This document shows, piece by piece, positions 15,492 to 24,226 of a stretch of 30,427 bases of DNA. The position numbers and the translations under genes were made by a program. The notes below the pieces were generated by a model. The model searched no databases and had not been told where the DNA came from. It was given only the letters and a program-made list of their open reading frames with translations. The DNA comes from DATMNI01 sp035570275. Its GTDB lineage: Bacteria > Acidobacteriota > Terriglobia > Bryobacterales > Bryobacteraceae. Every line of letters begins with the position of its first letter. Position 1 is the stretch's first letter. The stretch lies in the NCBI GenBank assembly GCA_035570275.1, contig DATMNI010000110.1, positions 1 to 30,427 on the forward strand, read 5' to 3'.

Positions 15492-16976
15492 ATGGGTAAG
15501 TGGAATGGGGCAGCTTCATTGCTGCCCCGCAGCTTTCCGATTCGGTCCGCGGCCGCCCATGCACTACCCGGCTGCCTTGCTCTGGCCGGAGTCGGCGCTT
15601 GCACCTGGGTATCGTTCCGCTTCGGCCAGGGTTTTGCGTTTACCGGGTTTCTCTTTCTGGTCCTGGTGGTCTTAGCGGCCCTGTACGGCGGATTCCTGCA
15701 GGCGACCGTGGTCTCAGTAGCCGCTGTTACTTCACTTAACTATTTCTTTGTTCCGCCGCTATTCAGTTTTGTAAACAGTCCGGCAAACTGGGTGGCGCTC
15801 GGCGCTTTTGAGTTTACGGCACTGGTGATCAGCAGGCTCTCACTAAGAGCCCGCCTACAGGCGCTGGAAGCCATCGCGGGTCAGCACGATATGGAACGGC
15901 TATACGAAACGTCGCGGCGGATTCTGCTGCTGGATAGCAGCCGCGAACCAGGCCAGCCGATCGCAACGCTGATCCGGGAAATCTTCGATCTGCAGGCTGT
16001 CCACTTGTTTGATGCCGGCTCCAGTGCCACTTTTCAGAGCGGCGAAGACCTGCCGGGGGCGGAACAACGTACACGGGACGCTTATCTCATGAGTGCCGAC
16101 ACTTACAACGCGGGAACGCGGAGCTGGTATTGCGCGCTTCGCCTGGGCACGCGGACAGTCGGCGGGCTGGCCTTAACCGGCACGGAAATGCCTAAGCTAG
16201 CCGCTACGGCACTGGCGTCGCTTTGCGGAATCGCCTTGGAACGGGTGCGCGTGCGGCAGAGGGAGTTCCGGGCGCAGGCAGCGCGCCAGACCGAACAACT
16301 TCGAACGGCCGTGCTGGATGCACTGGCGCACGACTTTAAGACACCTTTGACGGTGGCGCGAACGGCCAGTTCCGGTCTGCTGGCCGTGGGTGGTTTGTCC
16401 GAGCTGCAAGCCGACCTGGTAAATGTGATCGACCAACAAGTGCGCAAACTGGACCACCTGGCATCGCGCCTGCTCAGATCGGCGGCGCTGGATGGCTCCG
16501 GTTTCAACCTCCACCGGGAGCCGCAGCGTTTTTCAGGTATGACTGGTGCAGCCATCCAAACACTGGAACAGGCTGCGGATCGCGAGCGCTTCCATGTGAG
16601 CGTGCCCGGAGAAGAGGCGCCCGTGTTCGCCGACCGGGAATTGATTGTAACCTCGGTGGCGCAGCTTATGGATAACGCGCTCAAGTATTCGGAACCCGGA
16701 TCGCCGATCCACGTTCAATTCGCAATCACGGACCTGGAGGTGGTGCTCACGGTGCGGAACAAGGGTCTGGTAGTGGCGGCGAACGACCGCGAGCGTATTT
16801 TTGAACGCTTCTACCGGGCGCAGGATACGCAGCACATGCCGGCGGGCACCGGGTTGGGGCTGTCGGTTGTCAAGAAGATTGTGGAAGCGCACCAAGGCAG
16901 TGTGTGGGCGGAGGGCGAACCGGGCTACGGGACTTCGTTTTCCATCTCCCTGCCGGTGGCCGGCGGCCGCCAATGA
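15492..16976 (+). CDS. KdpD-like sensor histidine kinase (short form)
   Basis: A 494-residue kinase. The N-terminus has four hydrophobic segments of the KdpD/DUF4118 type (residues about 25-120) with the signature LNYFFVPP. A GAF-like region follows at about 125-250. HisKA has H280 in LDALAHDFKTPL. The ATPase domain has LMDNALKYS (N box), RERIFERFYR (F box) and GTGLGLSVVKK (G2 box). It lacks the N-terminal KdpD and Usp domains of E. coli KdpD, which is about 900 residues long, and no kdpFABC genes are nearby. The ATG at 15492 has no good ribosome-binding site, and an 8-bp hairpin (15507-15528) covers the first codons, so its expression may be damped relative to the porin upstream. Its stop overlaps the regulator start. 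The signal is unknown; potassium is not shown. Confidence 0.9.
   Translation: MGKWNGAASLLPRSFPIRSAAAHALPGCLALAGVGACTWVSFRFGQGFAFTGFLFLVLVVLAALYGGFLQATVVSVAAVTSLNYFFVPPLFSFVNSPANWVALGAFEFTALVISRLSLRARLQALEAIAGQHDMERLYETSRRILLLDSSREPGQPIATLIREIFDLQAVHLFDAGSSATFQSGEDLPGAEQRTRDAYLMSADTYNAGTRSWYCALRLGTRTVGGLALTGTEMPKLAATALASLCGIALERVRVRQREFRAQAARQTEQLRTAVLDALAHDFKTPLTVARTASSGLLAVGGLSELQADLVNVIDQQVRKLDHLASRLLRSAALDGSGFNLHREPQRFSGMTGAAIQTLEQAADRERFHVSVPGEEAPVFADRELIVTSVAQLMDNALKYSEPGSPIHVQFAITDLEVVLTVRNKGLVVAANDRERIFERFYRAQDTQHMPAGTGLGLSVVKKIVEAHQGSVWAEGEPGYGTSFSISLPVAGGRQ
15507..15528 (+). promoter_or_regulatory. GC hairpin at the porin/kinase junction
   Basis: GGGGCAGC (15507-15514) and GCTGCCCC (15521-15528) form a perfect 8-bp stem with loop TTCATT. 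It starts 15 bases into the kinase gene and 29 bases after the porin stop. It could protect the porin mRNA end, attenuate transcription into the kinase, or limit kinase translation. There is no T-tract, so it is not a classical terminator. Confidence 0.45.
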
Positions 16977-17686
16977 GAGAAGCGATGCCTGCCGCTAATC
17001 CCAGCATCCTGATTACGGACGACGACGCGGAACTGCGGCGGGTGCTGCGGATTACCCTGGACGCGTTGGGTTTTTCCGTGGCCGAGGCAAGCAATGGCGA
17101 ACAGGCTTTGAAGGAGTTGGAGATCCGCCGTTTCGAAGTGGTTCTTCTGGATGTGAACATGCCGGGCATGGGAGGAATTGAAACGTGCCGGAAGATTCGG
17201 AATAGAGCGCCGCGGCTGCAAATCCTTATGCTGACGGTTCGCGACAAGGAAGCGGACATGATTGAGGCGCTGGACGCGGGGGCTGACGACTACATCACCA
17301 AGCCTTTTTCAATCCCGGAGCTAGCCGCGCGGTTGAGATCAGCCGTCAGGCGTTCCACCGCGAGGGCGCCGGACACCGAAGCGCCGATTGCGATCGGCGA
17401 GATTGAGTTGGACCCGGCGCGCCGCACCGTGCGCAAAGCCGGCGCCTTGTTGCGGTTGACGCCCAAAGAATTCGACTTATTGCACTATCTGATGGGCCGG
17501 CCAGGTTTGCCACTGGCGCACGCCAAGCTTTTGCACGCGGTTTGGGGACCGGAATATGGCGGAGAGCTGGAGTATTTGCGGACGTTCATGCATCAGTTGC
17601 GGAAGAAACTGGAGGCCGACCCATCGGCTCCGGAGTACTTGCTTACGGAGCTTCACTTTGGGTACCGGTTTCGGGAACCGGCTTAG
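16973..17686 (+). CDS. KdpE-like response regulator (OmpR family)
   Basis: A 237-residue regulator. The receiver domain (residues about 11-125) has the acidic pocket TDDD, phosphoacceptor D60 (VVLLDVNMPG), a Thr in LMLTV and the conserved Lys in YITKPF. The winged-helix domain (about 140-235) has LTPKEFDLLHYLMGRPG, the AVWGPEYGGELEYLRTFMHQLRKKLE recognition region (GGELEYLRT is typical of KdpE relatives) and the wing YLLTELHFGYRF. I chose the ATG at 16973, whose ATGA overlaps the kinase stop and suggests translational coupling; the ATG at 16985 is an alternative. It is the cognate partner of the kinase at 15492-16976. It is the best candidate, together with the second KdpE-like protein, for binding the repeated promoter boxes in this window. 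Confidence 0.93.
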   Translation: MREAMPAANPSILITDDDAELRRVLRITLDALGFSVAEASNGEQALKELEIRRFEVVLLDVNMPGMGGIETCRKIRNRAPRLQILMLTVRDKEADMIEALDAGADDYITKPFSIPELAARLRSAVRRSTARAPDTEAPIAIGEIELDPARRTVRKAGALLRLTPKEFDLLHYLMGRPGLPLAHAKLLHAVWGPEYGGELEYLRTFMHQLRKKLEADPSAPEYLLTELHFGYRFREPA

Positions 17687-17741
17687 GGATGCAATGCAAA
17701 TAAACATTTTTATGGGCAACTAATCGCATTATTGATTCGTG

Positions 17742-17775
17742 CTTTATGCCGTCCTCATGCCCAAGGGCATATTCT
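17742..17775 (+). promoter_or_regulatory. KdpE-like box and -10 (site C), RND efflux operon promoter
   Basis: CTTTATGCCGTCCTCATGCC lies at 17742-17761, with half-sites TTTATG and CTCATG 11 bp apart. It is the most diverged core of the six sites, since the T5 run is broken. TATTCT (17770-17775), a four-of-six -10 match, begins 10 bp after the second half-site. An inverted repeat ATGCCC AA GGGCAT (17757-17770) overlaps the downstream end. The adaptor gene starts at 17823. Confidence 0.5.
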
Positions 17776-17822
17776 TGAATGACTCGACAATTTGACGCGC
17801 CTCCAGCGGAATGGATTGAATT

Positions 17823-18968
17823 ATGAACAATAGGACTTTGGTAATTGGTTCGCTGCTTGTCTCTATCGCATCACTGCTGACTCTTGCCGGGTGCACCAAT
17901 GCGCACGGAGATACAAGGGCGGAAGAACCCCCTTCCGCCGGCGTCGTTTTCGCCGGGGACGCCACGCTGTTCAAGGTGGACCATCCGGAACAGTTTCCGT
18001 TGGCCACGGCAACGGCGCGCCCCACGGTTTCGGAGTTGGTAGTTACCGGCTCTGTGACGCCCGACGTTACGCGGAACGTGCCGGTCGTCTCCCTGGCTTC
18101 CGGCCGCGTCATGGCGATTCACGCTCGTCTCGGCGACACCGTGCACAAGGATCAATTGTTGTTCACTGTGCGCAGCGACGATGTGGCGGGCGGCTTTTCC
18201 AACTACCGGAAGGCTCTGGCTGACGAGACCCTCACGCGCATCCAGTTGGAACGCGCGCAAGATCTATATAGCCACGGCGCCATCGCTTTAAACGATCTTC
18301 AGGTCGCGCAAGACACCGAGGCCAAGGCCAAAATTGATATCGAAACCATGGCCGAACATTTACGGCTGCTGGGCAACGACCCCGACCGGCCCAACGCCAT
18401 GGTGGATGTCTTCGCGCCCTCCTCGGGGGTGATTACCGACCAACAGATCACCAATGCTTCCGGGATTCAGGCCTTCGGGACTCCGAATCCGTTTACCATT
18501 TCCGACTTGTCGAACGTCTGGGTGGTCTGCGACGTGTACGAGAATGACCTCGCCAGTGTCCGGATAGGCGATATCGCGGAAATCCGTCTGAATGCCTATC
18601 CCGACCGAGTGTTCAAGGGAAGGGTGGGCAACATTGGAGCCGTCCTCGATCCCACGATTCGCACGGCCAAGGTTCGGATTGAAGTTCAGAATCCTGGAAT
18701 CATGCGGGTCGGCATGTTTGTAAGAGCCACCTTCCGCGGTCAAACCAGGGAGATGCACACCATTGTCCCGGCCTCCGCCGTCATGCACATGCACGATCGC
18801 GACTTTGTCTTCGTTCCGGCGCCCGACCAGAAGTTTCGCCGCCTGGAGGTGGTCAGTGGCGACCTGCTGGCGGACAACGTGAACATGCAGGAGATCAAGT
18901 CCGGAATGGGGCCGGGTCAACAAGTGGTGACGAACGCGCTGGTCCTGGACCACGTGCTCAATCAGTGA
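17823..18968 (+). CDS. RND efflux periplasmic adaptor lipoprotein (CzcB-like)
   Basis: A 381-residue membrane-fusion protein. The N-terminus has a lipoprotein signal with lipobox LAGC (Cys near residue 24). The barrel-sandwich/lipoyl half-motif is VVSLASGRVMAIHARLGDTVHKDQLLFTV. An alpha-helical hairpin of modest length follows (YRKALADETLTRIQLERAQDLY to TMAEHLRLLG), then the second lipoyl half (VFAPSSGVITDQQITNASGI) and a beta-barrel (VWVVCDVYENDLASVRIGDIAEIRLNAYPD). This is the CzcB/CusB type of adaptor, which links an inner-membrane RND pump to an outer-membrane channel. No His-rich metal-binding segment is visible. It leads a three-gene operon with a CzcA-like pump and an outer-membrane factor. 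Its promoter carries a KdpE-like box. Confidence 0.92.
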   Translation: MNNRTLVIGSLLVSIASLLTLAGCTNAHGDTRAEEPPSAGVVFAGDATLFKVDHPEQFPLATATARPTVSELVVTGSVTPDVTRNVPVVSLASGRVMAIHARLGDTVHKDQLLFTVRSDDVAGGFSNYRKALADETLTRIQLERAQDLYSHGAIALNDLQVAQDTEAKAKIDIETMAEHLRLLGNDPDRPNAMVDVFAPSSGVITDQQITNASGIQAFGTPNPFTISDLSNVWVVCDVYENDLASVRIGDIAEIRLNAYPDRVFKGRVGNIGAVLDPTIRTAKVRIEVQNPGIMRVGMFVRATFRGQTREMHTIVPASAVMHMHDRDFVFVPAPDQKFRRLEVVSGDLLADNVNMQEIKSGMGPGQQVVTNALVLDHVLNQ

Positions 18969-19007
18969 CGAAAGTCTGACCTCGGGCTCCGCGGAAACAG
19001 CCAGCGC

Positions 19008-19033
19008 ACCAGCAACACGAACCAGCAACACGA
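19008..19033 (+). repeat. 13-bp exact tandem duplication in the adaptor/pump gap
   Basis: ACCAGCAACACGA occurs twice in tandem (19008-19020, 19021-19033), immediately before the ribosome-binding sequence CAGGAAACAGGAA of the pump gene. It is probably a slippage duplication and I assign no function. Confidence 0.6.
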
Positions 19034-19046
19034 CAGGAAACAGGAA

Positions 19047-22000
19047 ATGATTCGCGCTCTCGTAGACTTTGCGCTCAACAACAGGTTTGTGGTGTTGGCC
19101 ATCGCCGTCTTGTTGCTCGGCTGGGGGGCTATCTCGTTTCACAACCTACCGGTGGAGGCCTATCCCGATATCGCCGACAACTACGTTACGGTGATTACCC
19201 AATGGCCGGGCCGTTCCGCCGAAGAAGTGGAACAGCAGGTGACGATTCCGGTCGAAATTCAAATGAACGGAATTCCTCACCTGACCTATCTGCGGTCCGA
19301 GTCCATTTTCGGCCTGTCTTTCGTGATCATGATCTTTGACGACAGCTCTGTGAACGACTGGAACCGGCAAAAGGTCCTCGAACGGCTCACTCAGGCCAGC
19401 CTGCCGCAAGGACTTCAGCCTTCGATCGGAACGGACTGGAGCACGGTAGGCCAGATCTATTGGTACACGGTAAGAAGCACCAATCCCCGGTACGACCTGA
19501 TGGAACTAAGGTCGATCGAAGACTGGACGCTCCTCAAGGAATTCAAGTCGGTTGACAATGTAGTAGACGTCTCCGACTTCGGCGGCACGGTGCGCGAGTA
19601 CCAGGTGCGCGTCGACCCCAGCAAGCTAGTTTCCTATGGGTTGAGCATCAGCCAGGTGGAGCAGCAGCTCACCAATAACAATATCAATGCCGGCGGCAGC
19701 TTTGTGGAAGTAGGCCTGCAACAGATGAACGTTCGCACGCTCGGGCTCTTCACCAACGTGCACGACATCGAAGACACCGTCCTGAAGACTCAGACCGGAA
19801 CCGCTCTCCGGGTAAAGGACATAGCGGAAGTGAGTCAGGGTCCGAAGATCCGCCTCGGCCATATGGCGCGGGCAAACCACATGCAGGATGGGCGCATTGT
19901 AGACGAGCCGGACGTTATCCAGGGCATCGTGCTGATGCGCAAGGGCGCGGAAGAGGAGCCCACGCTCGCCGCCATTCACAGGAAGGTGGAACAGCTCAAC
20001 AACGGCATCCTGCCGCCCGGCGTGAAGGTGATTCCCATGCTGGATCGCAGCGATCTGCTGCATTACACCTTGCACACAGTGATGCATAACCTGGAAGAAG
20101 GCATGATTCTGGTCAGCGTCATCCTTTTCCTGTTCCTTCTCAATGCTCGCGCCGCTCTGATTGTCGCGCTCACCATTCCGTTCTCTCTGCTCTTTGCATC
20201 CATTTGGCTGGATTTGAGCCACATCCCGGCGAATCTGCTTTCACTAGGCGCATTGGATTTCGGCATGGTAGTGGATGGAGCGGTGGTCATGCTGGAAAAC
20301 ATCATGCGCCACTTGAGCCACCGTCGCAACTCCAGCGCCGGGCCTCCGAAAACCACCGCGGAGATCATCCGCGAGGCTTGCCATGAAGTGCAACGGCCGG
20401 TCTTTTACGCTATCGCCATCATCATCACCGCCTACATGCCCATCTTCACGCTGCAGCGCGTGGAAGGCCGGTTGTTCCGGCCCATGGCCTGGACGGTGGC
20501 TTTTGCCCTTCTCGGCGCCATGACTTTTTCCATCCTCATCGCTCCCGTGCTGGCGGCCACATTTTTTCGCAAGGGCCTTCGGGAGCGGCGCAACCTCGTG
20601 ATGGATTATCTGACGGAGCGCTATCGCCGGCGATTGCGCTGGGCCGTTCACCATCGTTGGGTGGTCGCGTGCGTGGCGCTGATTTCCGTTGCGGGGACGC
20701 TGTATTTAGGCTTTGGCGGCGTGATTGGCGCGGAATTCCTGCCGCACCTGGATGAAGGCGCTATCTGGGCGCGGGGCACCCTGGCAAATAGCACCAGCCT
20801 TTCGGAGGGGGAAAAATTCACCACCAACGAGCGCTATGTTTTCGCAGCCTTTCCGGAAGTGAGCAAAGTAGTTTCGGAAGTCGGCCGGCCCGACGATGGA
20901 ACCGACACCGGGGGATTCGGCAACACGGAATATTTCGTCGACTTGAAGCCGAAGGAGGAGTGGCGGCCGGTTTTTCATCGAAACAAGGATGAATTGATTG
21001 CGGCCATGAATCGCGCGGTGCAAAAATATCCGGGGGCGATCTGGAACTTCTCACAACCGATTGAAGACAACGTCGGAGAGACGCTCACCGGCACCAAAGG
21101 CCAACTCGCGCTCAAGGTGTTCGGCAGCGACTTGAAAACACTGGAGCAGAAGGGCGAAGAAGTGAGTGCCGTCATGGAGCGCGTGCCCGGGCTGCACGAC
21201 GTTAAGCTGTTGCGCGATTTTGGCCAGCCGAATCTCGATTTAACCATTGACCGCCGCCAGGCCGCCCGTTTTGGAATCAACGTGACAGACATACAAGACG
21301 CCATCCAGACGGCGGTGGGCGGCAATGCGGTGAGCCAGGTGCTGATCGGCGAGCAGCGGTACGACGTGGTGGTGCGCTACCAGGCGCCTTATCGCAATAC
21401 CGCCAAGGCCATCGAGAATGTTCGCCTGGTTTCCCCTACCGGAGAGCGGGTGTCTCTGGCCCAATTGACGAAAGTCGAAGTTAAGGATGGCGCCTACGAT
21501 ATCTACCGGGAAGGCAACACCCGCTATGTGGCGGTAACTTTTAACGTGAGAGGCCGGGATCTGGGGACCACGGTGGAAGACGCCATACAACGGATCAAAG
21601 ACAAGGTGAAGATGCCGCCGGGCTATCGCGTCGAGTGGTCGGGCGAATACGAGAGTGAGAAGCGGGCCGAAGCGCGCCTGGCCGTCGTCGTCCCGTTAAC
21701 CATCCTGGTCATCTTTATCATCCTCTACACCATGTTCCGCTCTTTCAAATGGTCGCTGCTCATTCTGTTGAACGTCGGCATGGCTCGCGTCGGCGGCCTG
21801 CTGGCTCTCGTGGTTACCGGAACTTATCTTAGCGTGTCCTCGGGCGTCGGCATGTTGGCGCTTTTCGGCGTCTCGGTTCAAACCGGAGTCATCATGCTCG
21901 AATACATTAACCAGCTCAGGGCCAGAGGCCACTCGATCGACGATGCCGCGGTGGAAGGCGCAGTACTGAGGCTTCGTCCCATCCTGATGACCATGCTGGT

Positions 22001-22196
22001 GGCAACTCTTGGACTCCTGCCGGCGGCGCTTTCGCATGAGATAGGTTCCGATTCGCAGCGGCCCTTTGCAATTGTCATTGTAGGGGGTTTGATTTCCGAT
22101 CTGCTGCTGAGCATTGTTCTGTTACCCACGTTCTATGTCTGGATCGCGCGGGACGGCGATCAACTTCCCCAACCGGAAGGTTCTTTCGAGGGCTAA
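19047..22196 (+). CDS. Heavy-metal efflux RND pump (CzcA-like)
   Basis: A 1049-residue inner-membrane proton-driven pump of the heavy-metal efflux (HME) branch of RND transporters. Helix 1 is NNRFVVLAIAVLLLGWGAISF, followed by PVEAYPDIADNYVTVITQWPG. Helix 4 has DFGMVVDGAVVMLEN with D404, D410 and E417, at the same spacing as CzcA D402, D408 and E415, the proton-relay residues. That pattern is of the divalent-cation (Zn/Co/Cd or Ni/Co) type, rather than the AxGxxxDxA form I know from Cu/Ag pumps such as CusA. The second half repeats the layout, with helices at about 865-1030. The length is normal. It starts 78 bp after the adaptor gene, with CAGGAAA upstream, and its stop overlaps the start of the outer-membrane factor by one base (TAATG). 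The actual metal is not proven. Confidence 0.93.
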   Translation: MIRALVDFALNNRFVVLAIAVLLLGWGAISFHNLPVEAYPDIADNYVTVITQWPGRSAEEVEQQVTIPVEIQMNGIPHLTYLRSESIFGLSFVIMIFDDSSVNDWNRQKVLERLTQASLPQGLQPSIGTDWSTVGQIYWYTVRSTNPRYDLMELRSIEDWTLLKEFKSVDNVVDVSDFGGTVREYQVRVDPSKLVSYGLSISQVEQQLTNNNINAGGSFVEVGLQQMNVRTLGLFTNVHDIEDTVLKTQTGTALRVKDIAEVSQGPKIRLGHMARANHMQDGRIVDEPDVIQGIVLMRKGAEEEPTLAAIHRKVEQLNNGILPPGVKVIPMLDRSDLLHYTLHTVMHNLEEGMILVSVILFLFLLNARAALIVALTIPFSLLFASIWLDLSHIPANLLSLGALDFGMVVDGAVVMLENIMRHLSHRRNSSAGPPKTTAEIIREACHEVQRPVFYAIAIIITAYMPIFTLQRVEGRLFRPMAWTVAFALLGAMTFSILIAPVLAATFFRKGLRERRNLVMDYLTERYRRRLRWAVHHRWVVACVALISVAGTLYLGFGGVIGAEFLPHLDEGAIWARGTLANSTSLSEGEKFTTNERYVFAAFPEVSKVVSEVGRPDDGTDTGGFGNTEYFVDLKPKEEWRPVFHRNKDELIAAMNRAVQKYPGAIWNFSQPIEDNVGETLTGTKGQLALKVFGSDLKTLEQKGEEVSAVMERVPGLHDVKLLRDFGQPNLDLTIDRRQAARFGINVTDIQDAIQTAVGGNAVSQVLIGEQRYDVVVRYQAPYRNTAKAIENVRLVSPTGERVSLAQLTKVEVKDGAYDIYREGNTRYVAVTFNVRGRDLGTTVEDAIQRIKDKVKMPPGYRVEWSGEYESEKRAEARLAVVVPLTILVIFIILYTMFRSFKWSLLILLNVGMARVGGLLALVVTGTYLSVSSGVGMLALFGVSVQTGVIMLEYINQLRARGHSIDDAAVEGAVLRLRPILMTMLVATLGLLPAALSHEIGSDSQRPFAIVIVGGLISDLLLSIVLLPTFYVWIARDGDQLPQPEGSFEG

Positions 22197-23476
22197 TGAA
22201 TAACATCCGGATTATTTTGGCGGCCGCTGTGGTGTTCAGCAGCCTGGTGCTGGCGGATTCAGCCTTCGCGCAGCAGGGACCCGTCAAGATTACGCTGGAG
22301 CAAGCCATCCAAATGGCGCTCCGGCATAACCACACCTTGCAGGCGGCCCGGACCACCATTCAACAAAACCAGGCGGCGGAAATCACCGCCAATCTGCGCC
22401 CCAATCCGACGTTATTCACCGATTGGGAATACCTGCCGGTCTTCAGCCGCCCGCAAGGCCAGACTGTGGCGGAGTATCTGCAGGCTTCGACCGAGGGCGA
22501 CATTGGTTTGAGTTACCTGATTGAACGCGGCAAGAAGCGGGCGCGCCGCCTGGAAGCAGCCAGGAGCACCACCGCTGTAACGCGCTCGCAGGTGGCCGAC
22601 AACGAGCGCACAATCGCGTTTCAGGTTGGCTCTCTCTTCGTCAATGTCCAACTGGCGGAATCGACGCTGGAGCTGGCGCATCAGGATCTGAAAAGCTTTC
22701 AGGACACGGTGGACATCAGCGCCATCCGATTCAAGGATGGCGGCATGAGTGAGAACGACTACCTGAAGATCAAGCTGCAGTTGCTGCAATTTCAAACCGA
22801 CGTTCAACAGGCGTTATACGCCAGGGCCCAGGCGCTGTCGGACCTCCGGCAACAATTGGGTTACGAGTCGGTACCTGCCGGGTACGACGTCGCGGGCGAG
22901 TTCGAATACCGGCCGCTGGCGGTGACTCTGGAAGGATTGCAGGCCAAAGCCCTGCAGAGCCGGCCGGATCTGCGCGCCGCGGTGTTGGGCATTACCGCCG
23001 CCAACAACCAATATGCGCTGGCTAAGGCGAATGGAAAGCAGGACCCCACCATCTCGGCCAATTACTCGCACGTCAACGGTTTGAATGCCGCCACCTGGTC
23101 GTTCAGTATTCCACTGGCGGTGTTTGACCGTAACCAGGGCAATATTGCGCAGACCCGCGTTGCCATCCGGCAGGCGGAGGAGCAGCAGAAAGCGGCCGGC
23201 GGGCAGGTGCTGACGGACGTGAAAGACGCGTACGAGGGGCTGCAGGAGAGCGCCCAGATTGCCCAGCTCTTCCGATCCGGCTATCTGGAGGTGGCGCAAA
23301 AGAGCCACGATATCAGCGAATATGCCTACCGGCGCGGCGCCCTGGCCCTGCTCGATTTCCTGGACGCTGAGCGCAGCTATCGTGTCACCCAACTGGCCTA
23401 CCGGCAGGCGGTGGCATCTTATCTGACTTCCGTCGAGCAGCTTCGCCAGGCGGTGGGAACCCGGGACCTGCCTTGA
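22196..23476 (+). CDS. RND efflux outer-membrane factor (CzcC/TolC-like)
   Basis: A 426-residue exported channel protein. The signal peptide is IILAAAVVFSSLVLADSAFA. Two OEP repeats follow: the first starts VKITLEQAIQMALRHNHTLQAART and the second around ALQSRPDLRAAVLGITAANNQYALAKANGKQDPTISANYSH. Both are dominated by long helices rich in Ala, Gln and Arg, as in TolC-family alpha-barrels, and the second ends with the typical YRRGALALLDFLDAERSY. It is translationally coupled to the pump by a one-base overlap. It completes a tripartite efflux system with the adaptor and pump just upstream. No lipobox is visible. Confidence 0.92.
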   Translation: MNNIRIILAAAVVFSSLVLADSAFAQQGPVKITLEQAIQMALRHNHTLQAARTTIQQNQAAEITANLRPNPTLFTDWEYLPVFSRPQGQTVAEYLQASTEGDIGLSYLIERGKKRARRLEAARSTTAVTRSQVADNERTIAFQVGSLFVNVQLAESTLELAHQDLKSFQDTVDISAIRFKDGGMSENDYLKIKLQLLQFQTDVQQALYARAQALSDLRQQLGYESVPAGYDVAGEFEYRPLAVTLEGLQAKALQSRPDLRAAVLGITAANNQYALAKANGKQDPTISANYSHVNGLNAATWSFSIPLAVFDRNQGNIAQTRVAIRQAEEQQKAAGGQVLTDVKDAYEGLQESAQIAQLFRSGYLEVAQKSHDISEYAYRRGALALLDFLDAERSYRVTQLAYRQAVASYLTSVEQLRQAVGTRDLP

Positions 23477-23503
23477 ATCGGAGCCGCGCGCGTCAGCAAG
23501 CGG
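23477..23503. repeat. 27-bp interspersed repeat, half element
   Basis: These 27 bases, starting ATCGGAGCCGCGCGCGTCAG, immediately follow the stop of the outer-membrane factor gene. The exact reverse complement is at 25508-25534, where it forms one arm of a fuller palindromic element. Here the partner arm is missing. It is probably a REP-like element, perhaps stabilising or ending the efflux transcript. Confidence 0.65.
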
Positions 23504-23560
23504 GTTTTCGATCCCGGCATCTACATCCGTTTATCCAGTGCGTTGCACCAGAACGATCTT

Positions 23561-24226
23561 ATGACGAGAGAAGAGGTTCGCGCCCGTATTGAGGAGATCG
23601 GAATTATCCCGGCGGTACGGCTGTACTCCGCCGAGGATGCGTTATTTGCCGCGGAAGCGGTCTGCGAAGGCGCCATCCCGATTGTCGAAGTGACTATGTC
23701 CGTTCCAGGCGCGGTCGAGGTCATTCGCCACCTGACACATCAGAATCCCGGCATTCTGGTGGGCGCCGGCACGTTGTTTCATGTGGAAACGGCGCGCCGC
23801 TGCCTGGATGCGGGAGCGGCTTTCCTGACCACGCCGGGACTGGATCTTGAGATCGTCAACTTTGCATTGGGCCGCGGGGTGGTGGTGTTGCCGGGCGCCT
23901 TGACGCCCACCGAGGTAACGGCCGCCTGGAAAGCCGGTTCCGATTTCGTGAAGGTCTTTCCGTGCGCGGCCAACGGCGGCCCCAGCTACATCCGCGCTCT
24001 CAAGGGGCCCTTTTCGGACGTCCCGATGATTGCTTCGGGCGGAGTGAATCAAACCAACGCAGTGGATTTCATTCGGGCGGGTGCAGTGGCGCTGGGCATC
24101 GGCCGGGACTTAATTCACCAGGATGCCATCAAACGCCGCGAACGGGGCTGGATCACCGAACTGGCGCGGCGGTACCGGAAAATGGTGAGCGAGGCGCGCA
24201 GTATTCAAAAGGAGTTCGGGGTATGA
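23561..24226 (+). CDS. KDPG/KHG aldolase (2-keto-3-deoxy-6-phosphogluconate aldolase family)
   Basis: A 221-residue class I aldolase. The family cleaves 2-keto-3-deoxy-6-phosphogluconate (Entner-Doudoroff pathway) or 4-hydroxy-2-oxoglutarate to pyruvate plus an aldehyde. The Schiff-base Lys is K131 in DFVKVFPCAANGG and the general acid/base is E43 in IPIVEVT, two residues off E. coli Eda K133 and E45. VGAGTL and MIASGGVNQTN are the other barrel motifs, the latter binding phosphate. I chose the ATG at 23561; a TTG at 23543 adds six residues, and neither has a strong ribosome-binding site. No edd or sugar kinase is adjacent, so which of the two reactions it performs is open. Its stop overlaps the start of the next gene (ATGA). 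Confidence 0.9.
   Translation: MTREEVRARIEEIGIIPAVRLYSAEDALFAAEAVCEGAIPIVEVTMSVPGAVEVIRHLTHQNPGILVGAGTLFHVETARRCLDAGAAFLTTPGLDLEIVNFALGRGVVVLPGALTPTEVTAAWKAGSDFVKVFPCAANGGPSYIRALKGPFSDVPMIASGGVNQTNAVDFIRAGAVALGIGRDLIHQDAIKRRERGWITELARRYRKMVSEARSIQKEFGV

Noticed and set aside
16700..16860. Degenerate G1 box (VRNKG, and VTNHG in the second kinase) as a sign of inactive histidine kinases
   Set aside because: A V-x-N-x-G form is common in functional metal-sensing kinases such as the CusS group, so the change by itself is not evidence of inactivity.
17665..17681. Hairpin CCGGTT-TCGGG-AACCGG as a terminator of the first KdpE-like gene
   Set aside because: It lies inside the last codons, the stem is only 6 bp and no T-run follows.
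15492..17686. Annotation as a true kdpDE potassium-sensing system
   Set aside because: The kinase lacks the KdpD and Usp domains and no kdpFABC genes are in the window, so only a KdpD/KdpE-like label is justified.
18969..19046. A separate promoter for the RND pump gene
   Set aside because: The gap is only 78 bp, holds no shared box or convincing -35/-10 pair, and the adaptor, pump and channel genes behave as one operon.
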